From Sugiyamaella lignohabitans (Eukaryota > Ascomycota > Dipodascomycetes > Dipodascales > Trichomonascaceae): DNA of 64,000 nucleotides. Below the pieces are notes generated by a model. That model saw nothing but the letters and a program-made list of their open reading frames with translations. It had not been told where the DNA came from and made no database searches. Below are positions 19,372 to 29,253 of this stretch, piece by piece. The stretch covers positions 1,426,001-1,490,000 of the forward strand of contig NC_031672.1 in assembly GCF_001640025.1 (NCBI RefSeq). Direction: 5' to 3'. The position numbers and the translations under genes were made by a program. The stretch's first letter is position 1; every line of letters begins with the position of its first letter.

Positions 19372-19410
19372 TGCCTCCGGCGGCCGGGCTCCGCCCGGAC
19401 CCGTTGTGCC
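19372..19410 (+). repeat. Short-hairpin GCF variant
   Basis: Head TGCCTCCGGCGG is followed by CCGGGC-TCC-GCCCGG instead of CTGGGGC-nnn-GCCCCAG, then ACCCGTTGTGCCCCC with no complete tail. Both halves of the stem changed together. It starts 44 bp after the acyl-CoA dehydrogenase stop. Confidence 0.85.
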
Positions 19411-19415
19411 CCCTG

Positions 19416-19587
19416 TGCAGAGGATCTGGTATGGATGTAGTTGACTAGACATAGGCTTACCCGACTAATATCTGATCGTGCAGCGGATCTGGTATGGAGG
19501 TAGTTGACTCGACATGGGCTTTGCCCGACTAATATCTGATCGTGCAGAGGATCTGGCATGGATGTAGTTGACTCGACATGGGCTTGC
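19416..19587 (+). repeat. 63-bp tandem repeat, 2.7 units
   Basis: Units at 19416-19478, 19479-19542 and a partial at 19543-19587, built on TGCAGAGGATCTGGTATGGA then AGTTGACTCGACATGGGCTT. A related array lies on the other strand at 36594-36712. A further fragment CTGCAGAGGATGTG occurs at about 19651. Confidence 0.9.
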
Positions 19588-19667
19588 GAGCGACGTGGGG
19601 TGTCTGGGTTGCTACTGGTTGATGCATGATGTAATGTCAGGGTCTTGGGCCCTGCAGAGGATGTGCG

Positions 19668-19680
19668 TGAAAAAATTTGA
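19668..19680. promoter_or_regulatory. RRPE-like motif upstream of NOP13
   Basis: TGAAAAAATTTGA, about 80 bases before the NOP13 ATG, is close to the yeast rRNA-processing element TGAAAAATTTT found in promoters of ribosome-biogenesis genes. Function is inferred. Confidence 0.45.
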
Positions 19681-19760
19681 GCCGTTTGGTGATCGACGAT
19701 TTTTTTATGTCGGTTGAGAGTCGTTCATGAGACTTAATTATTCATAGATATATAGTCAAG

Positions 19761-20945
19761 ATGGGTAGTAGCGAGTTAAAAGAAGCCAAGAAGCGAAAGG
19801 CCGAGGTTACTGAATCTGAGAATGGTGATATTGTTGAAAAGGTAGAAAAGAAAGCAAAGAAGGAGAAGAAGGAAAAGTCTGAGAAGAAGGAGAAGAAAGA
19901 GAAGAAGGAAAAGAAGGAGAAAAAGAGCAAAAAGAGCTCAGAAGATAAAGAAGATGACGGATCCGGCTCGGAATCAGAGCTGGAGATCGATCTCGATGCT
20001 CCTGAACCTTTGTCGAAGAAGCAGCTTCGTCTGTTGAAGAAGGGTAAAATTGATGAGAATAAGAAGAGCACATCTAAACCCAGTGAATCTGAGGAAGAAC
20101 AGCCATCTAAGAGATCCGAATTCGGTGTTTGGGTCGGAAACTTGTCATATGATACTACCAAGGAAGATCTACGGAGATTCCTGGTCGCTAAGACTGCTTC
20201 TAACGAGGAAGCTAGTCAGATCACTGAAAAGTCTATCACTCGTGTGCACATGCCAAAATCCAAAGGTTTTGCTTATGTCGATTTTGAAACTGAGGCTCAA
20301 CTCCAAGCCTGTATTGCTTTATCTGAGTCACATCTGAATGGTCGTAATCTCCTTATCAAGAACTCTAAGTCCTTTGAAGGACGTCCTGAAAAGAAAGAAA
20401 ACCCACCCACCAGAATCTTGTTCGTGGGAAATCTGTCTTTCGACACTAAAGAAGACGATTTACAGATGCAGTTCCAACACTGTGGAGATATTATTAGAAT
20501 CCGTATGGCTACTTTTGAAGACAGTGGAAACTGTAAGGGTTTTGCATTTATTGATTTCAAAGAAGTTGAGGGTGCTACCAAGGCATTGGAAGACAAGCGC
20601 TGTAAGAAGCTCCATGGTCGTCTGCTGAAGCTCGAGTACGGTGAAGACAGAAGCAAGAGAACCAAACAAGACAAGCAGAACAGTAGCATTGGAGGTGGAC
20701 GCAAACAGAATAACGAAGAACAATACGGAGAAGTGTCGGAAGCCCCAGCCCAGGAAAAGCCAGAGCCCACTTCCGATTTCGAATCAGCACCCAAAGCTGC
20801 AAAGAAGAAAGAATGGAATAAGGATAAAGCGCCACGAAAAGACCACAGAAACGCCCGATCCGCACCGGGTCTTGCCCTTGCCAATGCCCAGCGAGCCAAA
20901 GTGTCCATCGTCGCTTCCAGTGGTAAGAAAACCACCTTTGATTAA
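19761..20945 (+). CDS. NOP13: Nucleolar RNA-binding protein Nop13
   Basis: A 394-residue protein with two RRMs. The N-terminus (1-110) is Lys/Glu-rich with KKEKK-type repeats, typical of nucleolar proteins. RRM1 begins near residue 121 with RNP2 'VWVGNLS' and RNP1 'KGFAYVDF'. RRM2 begins near 218 with RNP2 'ILFVGNLSF' and RNP1 'KGFAFIDF'. 'SESHLNGRNLLIK', 'FQHCGDIIRIRMATFEDSG' and 'LEYGEDRSKR' match S. cerevisiae Nop13, a nucleolar protein in pre-90S particles. The tail ends 'GKKTTFD', like Nop13's GKKVKFD. Intronless. It converges on the FN3-protein gene, with one GCF arm between. Confidence 0.92.
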   Translation: MGSSELKEAKKRKAEVTESENGDIVEKVEKKAKKEKKEKSEKKEKKEKKEKKEKKSKKSSEDKEDDGSGSESELEIDLDAPEPLSKKQLRLLKKGKIDENKKSTSKPSESEEEQPSKRSEFGVWVGNLSYDTTKEDLRRFLVAKTASNEEASQITEKSITRVHMPKSKGFAYVDFETEAQLQACIALSESHLNGRNLLIKNSKSFEGRPEKKENPPTRILFVGNLSFDTKEDDLQMQFQHCGDIIRIRMATFEDSGNCKGFAFIDFKEVEGATKALEDKRCKKLHGRLLKLEYGEDRSKRTKQDKQNSSIGGGRKQNNEEQYGEVSEAPAQEKPEPTSDFESAPKAAKKKEWNKDKAPRKDHRNARSAPGLALANAQRAKVSIVASSGKKTTFD

Positions 20946-20987
20946 AATTAATTTATATAGCATTTTCATCTCACACGATTCTGGCAG

Positions 20988-21041
20988 GCTCGCGAAGCGA
21001 GCACAACAGGGTCTGGGGCAGCGCCCCAGCCGCCGGAGGCA
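20988..21041 (-). repeat. GCF arm (C type)
   Basis: Single arm between convergent NOP13 and the FN3-protein gene. It is head-first for the minus-strand gene, 54 bp beyond that gene's stop, and antisense to NOP13. Confidence 0.9.
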
Positions 21042-21095
21042 ATCCGACACCCAGCGTGTTTCAAATAAAAATATAATAAATATAAATATTATAGA

Positions 21096-24000
21096 CTAGT
21101 CCTCAGTGACGCCCTCGGAGTCTTCAAGAATGGTCTGTTCGGGGATGTCTTCGCTGTCGCTCAGGTCTCGAGGTTCACCCTTTTTGCCAAAGATGCTGAG
21201 ACGACGGACAAATTTGGATGAAGAAGCAGAACCTTTGCGCGATGTCGAGAAAGTCCGCATGCTCTTTTGGAGAATAGACTCTTTGCTAAGCGATTCTTTC
21301 GATTCGACACTTGCAGACAATTGCTGATCGAGTTCGTCGGTTTTGGGCTCGGATTTAGAATCTGATTTTGCGCCGAACAATTGAGCGATGGATTTGGATT
21401 CGCTACGAGACCGAGGAGGTTGTTGTGGCGATGATTGTTCTTTGTTAGAGGATGTAAACAGTTCTGCAAAACTTTTGGAAAACTTGTTACCACCACTGGA
21501 ACTGAGAGGACCGCCGGTGTTGTTGGTGTGAGTTGAGGCAGCACTGTTACGACTGGCAGCTCCATTGCTGACGTGACTAGCGACACTGGCAAGACCAGAT
21601 TCGTGGCTGTTGCTAACTAATAGCATTGGCATATCGGGCCATGATGACGACGGTGATGCTGACATTGTTGGTGACTCAGCAGTAGTAGAGTCTAGCATGG
21701 AAATGTCGTTCTTAAGACCGCTGCTAGTACGAGCCCGTTCGCGATCACGGTTGAATACAGACCACATGCTGCTGCCAGCAAAACCTTTCGACTTTGTCGT
21801 GGTTGGAGTGAAAGGTGTTTCAGAGAATAATGGGGTAGCAATGGTTGATGGGGTAGTAGAGATTGTATCGGGCGATAACTGTGGGTTGCTGGCAACGGTG
21901 ACAGGCATGGATGACTGGGAAACTTGAGGAATAATTCCTGACCCGCTGGTAGTAGGAGATAGAGCATTTCCAGGAACGTCGTTCCAGGGGTTGAAAAAGC
22001 TGCTGCCTTGAGTACTGCCTGTAATGCTGGAGATTCCAAGACTATGAGCCGAGTTGTAACTTCCAGCTCGAGGTCTCGTACCAATAGGACCGACATCCAA
22101 GAAAGGAGCCACATCTCTGCTTGTACCAGAAAGTATCGAATTATTGGCACCGAGACTCGTGTTAGCCATACCTTCGAGATCAAGCTCATCGGGCTCACCA
22201 TCCCTCTTTGGTTTGGAGAAGAAAAACATGCTACTGAACTTCTTGGCGGTGTTTTGAGGTTGCTTCTTTTGAGTATCGTCGTCGACTAGCGAATGAACGC
22301 TGCCGTTATATCCACCAGCCATGCCGAGACTGGGGGCAGTAAATGCAGAAAATGCACCATAACTGTCCTGTGGAGATGCTGGCGCCACTGCAGGTGACGA
22401 AGGAGCCCCTTCCTGTAAAGATAATAGTGATGGTTTAGGTGAGGTCGACGAGTCGAAAGAAGGTGGTCTGTTGCCAGTACCAAAGGCTTCAGCAAGCATT
22501 AATGCAGATGGACGTTGGTTAGTTCGTGGCAGGTCATTAATTATCGCAGCAAACGAATCAGTTAAATCGTCAGTGCCAAACAAATTAGACGGCAGAAGCA
22601 TGTCGACCGATGGGCTCATGGGATTCTCAATGTCATCAACAGGCTCGTTGGTAAGATCACTCGACAGTCTAGAATGAGGAATTGAAGGAAATGCAGTAAT
22701 GGAAGAAGAAGCGTTGGTTCCTGTCGAGTTGAGGTATGAATTAGCAAGTAATGGTGTTGCATCTAAACCAGAAGCAGTCTGGGTTATCACACCAGTTCCG
22801 GGAATACCAGTAGATTGAAGCGATGGTGCGTAGAATTCATTTGTAGTTGATGAATGGAGTGATGGAGATGGCGAAGTATTTGATCCCACCAAATCGTAAG
22901 GGGTACCAGACGCAGTGACGCCAGTGGAATTGACTGAGAATGGCACTTGAAGGTTCTTGTTGGACTTTCTTCTGTTTTTCTTTTTGCCTTTTTGTGCAAT
23001 AGCAGCATTGACACTGTCGACAACAGCTTTGGTTCCGTTTATAGGATTCAAACCAGGCTGTTGTTGCTGTTGTTGCATTTGTAGCTGTCGTTGTTGTTGA
23101 ATAGCACTGGCAGCAGAGTTATGAGAAGCATGAGCTTCACGATACTGTTCACTGGCTGTTAAATAACGGACTTCTAGATTCTTTTGAATCTTCTGCCAAT
23201 CATCTTCGAGCTCTTTATCCTTGTCAATTTCAGCCTTGAGACGGTTCTTGACATCGTCGTCGATATCAGGATTCGCCATAAGCTCATCAATCGCATCTTC
23301 TTTAACAAGACCAGTGACAGAATCAGTCTTCTTTTGAATATTTTGAATCTGTTCTACAGTTGCCGTCTTGCGGAATTCCCATTTACGAGCCGAACTAGCA
23401 ACAGTTTTCAACTCCTCTTCCAGGGCCGTCAGTTGTTCTTGTTTCTCCTGAATAGCAGCTTCCAGCTCCTCTACAGTCTCATGACCCTTTTCATCAATCA
23501 TTTCTAGTGACGATTCGACAGTTACAAGCTTCGACTGGGCTTGTTGAATATCAGCAGCCCACTTTTCTCTTGTTGCATTGCGTTTAGTGAATTCATCAAG
23601 GATCTTCTTATACCTTGAATCGACCTTCGCTTTCTGAGCTTCTAAACTTCGTTTCGAGTCTTCAATAGATTTCATTTCCGATTTGATATGAGACCGTTGT
23701 TGATCTAAAGACTTTTTCCTCGATTTCAACTGTTCAAGCTCATCGAGCAGCTCCTTCTCAGCAGCCTGAAACTCTTCTTCGCCGTGAGCAGCCTGTGCCA
23801 GCAGCTCATTAATCTCGATTTGAACCGATTCAACTTCATGAGTCAGTGACTCGATCGAGTAAGCTGATTTCTCAGACTGGTTTCTGAACGAGCTATTGCT
23901 AGCTCGGTTCGTCAGAGTATTCCGACTCGAAGCACGCAGTCTATTGGCCGACGTAGTAGTTCCAGTGGAACTAGCTCCCGAGCCATGACCAGTCGAAATT

Positions 24001-24629
24001 GCCGAACTTGACACATTTGACACACCAGCTGCTGAAGTAGAAACAGCCGATGTCATATCCTCAGCAATAGAGCTACCAACCCCACCAGCCATGCCACCAT
24101 TGACAACAGCCCCAGCCCCAGCAGTAACAGCCCCTAACTCGCCATTTGGACTTAAATTACCGTTCAAACTGCCATTCGACTCTGCCAGTGCTAATGACCC
24201 TAGATTCGTGCTACTGCTATTAGAAGCCAGAAGGCCTGGATAGACCGGTAAAGTGTCGTCATCGTCTTTCAAAGTATGAACCAGTACCTTTGCAGCTCTC
24301 GATCGATAGTTGCTTGGATTCACAGCAACAATCTTGATAGCATAGCACGTATCGCAAAGCAGATTCTTTAAAGTAATGCAATAATCGGTTCTATCGACCT
24401 CACAGATCTTCCTACCATTGACTTCGATAATATATTTCAAAACAGCACCGCGATCAGGCGGAGGCCAATGTAACAGCACACTGTTCGTGGAGATGCTGTC
24501 AATAACAATCTTAGGGGTATCGGGAATATCGATCCCCAGCACATGAATCAGGGCCGGCGCTGGAATCTTCAGCAGCCGTGTAGCCCTGTGCAAAAGCCAC
24601 AAAAGGGCTATAATAACTACCAAAAACAT
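21096..24629 (-). CDS. Membrane-anchored fibronectin-III / coiled-coil protein
   Basis: A 1177-residue protein. Residues 1-16 are strongly hydrophobic ('FLVVIIALLWLLH'), an N-terminal membrane anchor. A fibronectin type III-like domain follows (about 38-125; 'STNSVLLHWPPPDRG', 'YIIEVNGRKI', 'YAIKIVAVN'). After a Ser/Thr/Gly-rich linker there is a long coiled coil (about 255-410) and a Gln-rich segment. The C-terminal half (about 550-1177) is low-complexity, Ser/Thr/Pro-rich, with basic patches ('KPKRDGEPDEL', 'SKFVRRLSIFGKKG'). The layout may correspond to the poorly characterised S. cerevisiae Nnf2, but I am not certain. A role as an ER or nuclear-envelope tether is only a guess. Intronless. 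Confidence 0.8.
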   Translation of the reverse strand: MFLVVIIALLWLLHRATRLLKIPAPALIHVLGIDIPDTPKIVIDSISTNSVLLHWPPPDRGAVLKYIIEVNGRKICEVDRTDYCITLKNLLCDTCYAIKIVAVNPSNYRSRAAKVLVHTLKDDDDTLPVYPGLLASNSSSTNLGSLALAESNGSLNGNLSPNGELGAVTAGAGAVVNGGMAGGVGSSIAEDMTSAVSTSAAGVSNVSSSAISTGHGSGASSTGTTTSANRLRASSRNTLTNRASNSSFRNQSEKSAYSIESLTHEVESVQIEINELLAQAAHGEEEFQAAEKELLDELEQLKSRKKSLDQQRSHIKSEMKSIEDSKRSLEAQKAKVDSRYKKILDEFTKRNATREKWAADIQQAQSKLVTVESSLEMIDEKGHETVEELEAAIQEKQEQLTALEEELKTVASSARKWEFRKTATVEQIQNIQKKTDSVTGLVKEDAIDELMANPDIDDDVKNRLKAEIDKDKELEDDWQKIQKNLEVRYLTASEQYREAHASHNSAASAIQQQRQLQMQQQQQQPGLNPINGTKAVVDSVNAAIAQKGKKKNRRKSNKNLQVPFSVNSTGVTASGTPYDLVGSNTSPSPSLHSSTTNEFYAPSLQSTGIPGTGVITQTASGLDATPLLANSYLNSTGTNASSSITAFPSIPHSRLSSDLTNEPVDDIENPMSPSVDMLLPSNLFGTDDLTDSFAAIINDLPRTNQRPSALMLAEAFGTGNRPPSFDSSTSPKPSLLSLQEGAPSSPAVAPASPQDSYGAFSAFTAPSLGMAGGYNGSVHSLVDDDTQKKQPQNTAKKFSSMFFFSKPKRDGEPDELDLEGMANTSLGANNSILSGTSRDVAPFLDVGPIGTRPRAGSYNSAHSLGISSITGSTQGSSFFNPWNDVPGNALSPTTSGSGIIPQVSQSSMPVTVASNPQLSPDTISTTPSTIATPLFSETPFTPTTTKSKGFAGSSMWSVFNRDRERARTSSGLKNDISMLDSTTAESPTMSASPSSSWPDMPMLLVSNSHESGLASVASHVSNGAASRNSAASTHTNNTGGPLSSSGGNKFSKSFAELFTSSNKEQSSPQQPPRSRSESKSIAQLFGAKSDSKSEPKTDELDQQLSASVESKESLSKESILQKSMRTFSTSRKGSASSSKFVRRLSIFGKKGEPRDLSDSEDIPEQTILEDSEGVTED

Positions 24630-25559
24630 GGCCCTCGCGAACCTAAATGCACATCACACTCTCACATCCACCTCATCTCTCTCTCGTAACTACAATTTAC
24701 CACTGTGCGGCTCAGTGCGCCGCTCGAGGTGTGGCGCTGCCTCCGGCGGCTGGGGCTCCGCCCCAGACCCTGGTGGCTCCTCTCGCTTCGCTCGAGTCGT
24801 TTCTGCTACGGGTCCAAGTCATTCTCCTGCGAAGCAGGAGCAACCAGGGTCTGGGGCGGAGCCCCAGCCGCCGGAGGCAGCACTCCACCCCCGGAGAATG
24901 AGTCACCAGGGGAGCTGGCCGACAGTGGGAGGGAATTAGTATAAAGTGCTCGTGGGGAGGGACGGTCTGGACCGGGAGAGAGAGCAGATTAAGTGCATGG
25001 AAATGGCGCCAGGGTCTAAATTTGCGGATCGGTGCATGGTGAGAGTGATCTGCGATGAGGAGGAACGGCTGGGATTGCGTGAGAGGATGAGACGGATGGT
25101 TTAAGTTCAGGTGAGGTTTCAACAGAAGCGAGGGAAAAAAAGGTTTAAGTAGAAAAAAATTTTGGGTGGTGGATATGGTGTTGATTTGTGGGGTTTGAGA
25201 GCCGATTAGACCGGCCGATTAGAGTGAAAAGGAGGAGGAAAGACGGGTGGAGAGGGAGCAGAACATGTCTCGGAGTCCTCATCCGACGAATGCAGGCGAG
25301 TGCTTGACAGTTGATGCCGCACAGCAACGGGATGCGGCACCGAGCTAGTAATGCCCAAAACGGCAATTGACGGAAAATATTAATAAACCAAAAAAAATTC
25401 ACCCGACGGGCAGGCCCTGGCAGTTGAGATTTCTTTTTCAAGACGGCGATATAAGACTGTTGAGCTATCGCGATCTTTGTTGAATTTGGCTCGTCCGTCC
25501 AGTATAAACACCCCATTAAAAGTTTCATAAAACGAGCCATTTACCACTCATAATTCACC
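24630..25559. other. Divergent intergenic region FN3 gene / GLY1
   Basis: About 930 bases with one GCF pair and no supported gene; open frames here run through the GCF pair or lack domains. TATAAA at 25503 is 57 bases before the GLY1 ATG and is a plausible TATA box. Confidence 0.6.
24738..24879. repeat. Full-length GCF pair (B/A), 142 bp
   Basis: + B arm 24738-24799 and - A arm 24824-24879, spacer 24 bp containing CTACGGGTCC. The pair lies in a divergent promoter region rather than a 3' flank. Confidence 0.92.
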
Positions 25560-26986
25560 ATGGTCCAGGTCGATATTCCCTTATCTCCAGCTCACAACGA
25601 TTTCCGAAGTAAGTCCGATTCCCACTGAAAAATAAAAAAATGACTTCTGGCGGCTAAAATCAGCTTTTCAGCGATAAAAGCCCGCTCTACCCCATAAAAT
25701 ATCTGGTCTAAAGCCATTTCTCGCCCCAGGAGACCTGATAAGACCGAGAAACCTCCTCTCATATCAGAAACCCATGAACAGATAAGCCGGAAAACCAGAA
25801 ATCCCAGTGAGAAACCCGACGTCGCTCGCGAAGCGAGCACAACGGGGTCTGGGGCAGCGCCCCAGCCGCCGGAGGCACACCCTCCACCCCCAAAAACCGT
25901 TCCCGAACAGTTACTAACGGCATCACAGGTGATACGTTCACTACGCCCACAGCATCCATGGTGGCTGCTGTAGCGAGCTCTTCCGTTGGTGATTCGGTTT
26001 ATGGAGAAGACGATAACAGTAACTCGTTGGAGAAGAGAGTAGCCCAACTGACTGGAAAGGAAGATGCCATGTACGTTGTGTCCGGTACCATGTCCAACCA
26101 GATTGCTATTAGAAGCCATTTATACCAACCTCCACACTCAGTTCTTTGTGATTACCGGTCTCATATTTATACCGCCGAGGCCGCAGGACTTGCGATTCTC
26201 AGTCAGTCGATGGTGACTCCTGTTCATCCCAAGAACAGTGTTCATTTGACTTTGGAGGATGTTAAGAGAAGCGTGATTCTCGGAGAAGATGTACACACTG
26301 CTCCTACCCGAGTTATTTCTCTTGAGAACACTCTGGGAGGCACGATTCTGCCTATTGAAGAGATCAAGCGGATCTCGGAGTTTGCCCGTTCCCACAATAT
26401 TAAGATGCATCTCGACGGAGCCCGTCTATGGAACGCCTCTGCTGCTACCGACATTTCTCTTGAAGAGTATGGCAAGTATTTCGACACCATTTCGCTATGT
26501 TTGTCGAAAGGTATGGGAGCTCCTGTCGGAAGTATTCTTGTTGGACCTAAGGATTTGATTAAAAAGGCCCGTTGGTTAAGAAAGCAGCAGGGAGGAGGAA
26601 TCCGTCAAGCCGGCTGGTTGACCACTGCTGCCAATATCGCCATTGACGAGGTCTGGCCTACCATGAAAGCCACTCATGCCAAAGCTGCTAAACTCGGATC
26701 CGATCTCGAGGCTATTGGCGTGCACTTCCAACTGCCCATTCAAACCAACTTCCTTTTCATCGACTCTGCTAAGTCCGGACTCGACCTTGCCATTTTCTCT
26801 GAAGAGGCCAAAAACGCTGGCGTCAAAGTGTGGGGCGAACGACTGGTTCTCCACCACCAAACCTCGGACCTGGCCATCGACAACCTCAAAACCGCCATCT
26901 CCAAAGCCCTCAAACGCTCTCACGCTAGCGCCGAGACCTCCTCTGCTCCCACCGGAGCCTACCGCACTCGCATGACCGATAACTAG
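25560..26986 (+). CDS. GLY1: Low-specificity L-threonine aldolase, one intron
   Basis: join(25560..25608,25929..26986), 368 residues. A PLP enzyme of fold type I that cleaves threonine (and allo-threonine) to glycine and acetaldehyde, the main cytosolic glycine source in yeasts. Exon 1 encodes MVQVDIPLSPAHNDFR; splicing makes 'NDFRSDTFTTPTASM', matching the Gly1 signature NDLRSDTFTTPT. Other motifs: 'VSGTMSNQIAIRSHL', 'ISLENTLGG', 'HLDGARLWNA', and 'SLCLSKGMGAPVGS', where Lys210 should bind PLP. The 320-nt intron has donor GTAAGT, CTAAC-GGCATCAC-AG, and one GCF arm. The last 20 residues (Ser/Ala-rich) are variable. Confidence 0.95.
25823..25877 (-). repeat. GCF arm (C type) inside the GLY1 intron
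   Basis: Complete arm, antisense to GLY1, lying 35 bases upstream of the branch-point CTAAC (25912). Confidence 0.92.
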
Positions 26987-27024
26987 CATACTCTAATTTA
27001 ATCTCTTTCTTTCAGGGGGGGTGC

Positions 27025-27080
27025 TGCCTCCGGCGGCTGGGGCTCCGCCCCAGACCCTGGTTGCTCCTGCTTCGCAGGAG
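27025..27080 (+). repeat. GCF arm (A type) downstream of GLY1
   Basis: Head-first in the GLY1 sense, 39 bp after the stop codon. Confidence 0.92.
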
Positions 27081-27351
27081 ATTTCGGAGACACTGGGGTC
27101 TTTCCGGATTCAAATGAAAAAAAAAGCTAAAACTAAAACCTCGAACTGAATATTCATATTTGATGGTGCAGTATCTTTCCAAGTGAGAACTTGTTGTACT
27201 AGAGTACATAACGATCTTGCTAATGAGGCCTAGAATGCGATTATTCAGCTATGCAAAACAAAAATAGAGGAAAGTTAGATCAGATATATTAACACAACCC
27301 ATTTTGAAGTTGGATATTTCTCATTAAATAGAGTATTCACCCCACCCGAAT

Positions 27352-27461
27352 CTCCTGCGAAGCAGGAGCAACCAGGGTCTGGGGCGGAGCCCCAGCCGCC
27401 GGAGGCAGCACCAGCCCCCCAGAACCCACCTGCGAAGCAGGAACCCCACCCACCGGAGGCA
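27352..27461 (-). repeat. GCF A arm plus an internally deleted copy
   Basis: Intact - arm 27352-27407. At 27428-27461 a second copy keeps part of the tail hairpin (CCTGCGAAGCAGG) and the head (CCGGAGGCA) but has lost the whole central hairpin. This shows that arms can be deleted precisely around the stem-loop. Confidence 0.88.
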
Positions 27462-27901
27462 GATCCACCCCCTGAGAAGCAGGGCCGTTGCGGGTTAGGG
27501 CACGGGCTGGGTATGCAGGGACAATTAGGTCTGCCCCTTAATCCGGGCCCAATAGGGAAACGGGGGTTGCATGCCGATCAGACAATGAAAAGGGCTGCAT
27601 GGACGGGTGGGTTTTGAGAGAGAGAGTTTCAAATTGTAAACAAAGGTTTCTGGAGGACGGGATTTCGGATTAGATTTTTCAGTTCTGGCGTGGTCGGATG
27701 TGCTTTGTTTGAAATTACTTCTGTTGATTGACAGGAGTCAGTGCTGGCATTTGATTTTTGTTATTTGGTTCTGAAATTTTTTTGTGATCTCGGCTTGCAG
27801 AAGTTCCGACTGGACCTTGGCGAAGTTCGCACATCGGCCTCCTTAGATTTTTCGCTGCTGGCCGACGGGCCGGTGAGCTTTTTTTTTGTATTGGAGCCGA
27901 A

Positions 27902-28912
27902 ATGTCTAAACGGCAGATTGTCAGGTCTCTTAAGAACTTTTCTCATGGTTATTCTCCTGTAGAGATCCAGGTCCGCAATGGTAAGTAACGGGGTTTTTGG
28001 GCCGGAACCGCCGGAGTCGTCAGCTAACCGTGTTTCCAGCTACCAATAACGAGTTATGGGGTCCCAGTTCGAAAGAACAGCATGAAATCGCTTTATTGAC
28101 ATTTCACGAGTGAGTATTTTTTGTTTTTTTCAGATCACATCATTATTGGGGTAGTACGAGCGACTAACGGGGGTATAGTAAATATGTGTATGAGATCTTA
28201 AATGTTCTCCAGAAACGGCTCAATGATAAGGACAAACGTTGGCGCCATATCATGAAGGCGCTGTCCATGCTACTTTATTTCGTGTACGAGGGATCAGATG
28301 TGGTCATTCAATGGCTACGTGACCATGTGTACCAGATCAAAACTCTGCGGGAGTTTCGCTATGCCGATAAACGCAATATCGACCAGGGTGCTCAAAGTAT
28401 GTGTTTTGGGGGCTTTGCCTCCGGCGGCTGGGGCTCCGCCCCAGACCCCGTGGCTCCTGCTTCGCAGGAGTTGTTTGGGGACGTGGTGTGGTTTTTGGTG
28501 ATTGTGGTGGTGGTAGGAAGTTGGAACTAACGGTTGTTTAGTTAGATCGAAAGCTCGAACGCTGACGGAATTGATAGAGGACCCTGAACGTTTGAGGTCC
28601 GAGAAGGACAATTATATGCGGATTCGTCAGGAAATGGGCCGTCCTGGTGTGGTTGAGTTGAGTCATGGTGCTGCTGTTAATCGCAGTAGATTCACCCTAG
28701 ATATGATCAGACCCGAATTACACCATGGAAGTTCGAGTGAATTGAGTTCTCCTGTCTCGGAAAAATCCTTTTTTACGGGCCGTTCTGCTTTAGCCAGTGT
28801 TTTCGATAACGATCAGACTAATTCTGGGTATAGATCTTCTTCTGAGGGGAGATACAGTTTGTCTCTATTGCAAGTTATCGACGAAGAGGAAACTGGAGAA
28901 CAAAAGGCATGA
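27902..28912 (+). CDS. ENTH-domain protein (epsin-like, Ent4-like), three introns
   Basis: join(27902..27980,28040..28109,28179..28396,28542..28912), 245 residues. Residues 1-130 form an ENTH domain: 'VRNATNNELWGPS', 'EIALLTFHDKYVYEILNVL', 'RWRHIMKALSMLLYFVYEGS', 'IKTLREFRYADK', then 'IRSKARTLTELIEDPERL'. ENTH domains bind phosphoinositides and curve membranes in clathrin trafficking. The short Ser-rich tail (about 165-245) has no ubiquitin-interacting or clathrin-box motif I can see. Total length (245) and the tail resemble S. cerevisiae Ent4 (247 residues) more than Ent1/2/3/5, so Ent4 is my best guess. Introns of 59, 69 and 145 nt all have CTAAC 8-9 nt from the acceptor AG; only the third carries a GCF arm. 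Confidence 0.88.
28416..28470 (+). repeat. GCF arm (A type) inside ENTH-gene intron 3
   Basis: Complete arm starting 20 bases after the donor GTATGT, in the sense of the gene. The intron is 145 nt; the two GCF-free introns of the same gene are 59 and 69 nt, so the arm (55 bp) accounts for most of the excess. Confidence 0.92.
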
Positions 28913-29253
28913 CGAAGAACGAAGAACGAAGAATGAAGAACAATGGTTCACACTCACCAGTTAGAGAGTGTGAATATCAGGTATCTCACACGGTGTGGTA
29001 ATGAGTGAGAGAATAACTAATATCGGTAATAATTTATTTAATTCTTTTAATCTGCATTGTAGTAAAATAATATTTATATTATAGTATCATAATAATTTAG
29101 TAATTTAGTAATTTAGTAAAATAGTGATTTGGTAATCTGCTAACCTGGTACTCTAGTAACTGGATGGCCTGCTAACTTGGTGACCTGATAACATGAGAAT
29201 AAATTTGCCAACAAATGAGTGTATAAATGAACGTATAAATTAGTCAATCGCTA
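28913..29253. repeat. AT-rich gap with two short tandem arrays
   Basis: CGAAGAA repeats follow directly after the ENTH-gene stop (28913-28942). A 9-base array based on TTTAGTAAT, then diverging to NNTGGTAACC-like units, spans about 29091-29195. No gene. Confidence 0.75.

Larger units (their letters stand above)
26987..27901. other. Intergenic region GLY1 / ENTH gene
   Basis: Two intact GCF arms and one deleted one, then a T-rich leader. An ORF (27741-27962) overlaps exon 1 of the ENTH gene in another frame and is not supported. Confidence 0.6.

Noticed and set aside
21161..21592. ORFs antisense or out of frame to the large FN3/coiled-coil gene
   Set aside because: Shadow frames of a long low-complexity gene with no motif of their own.
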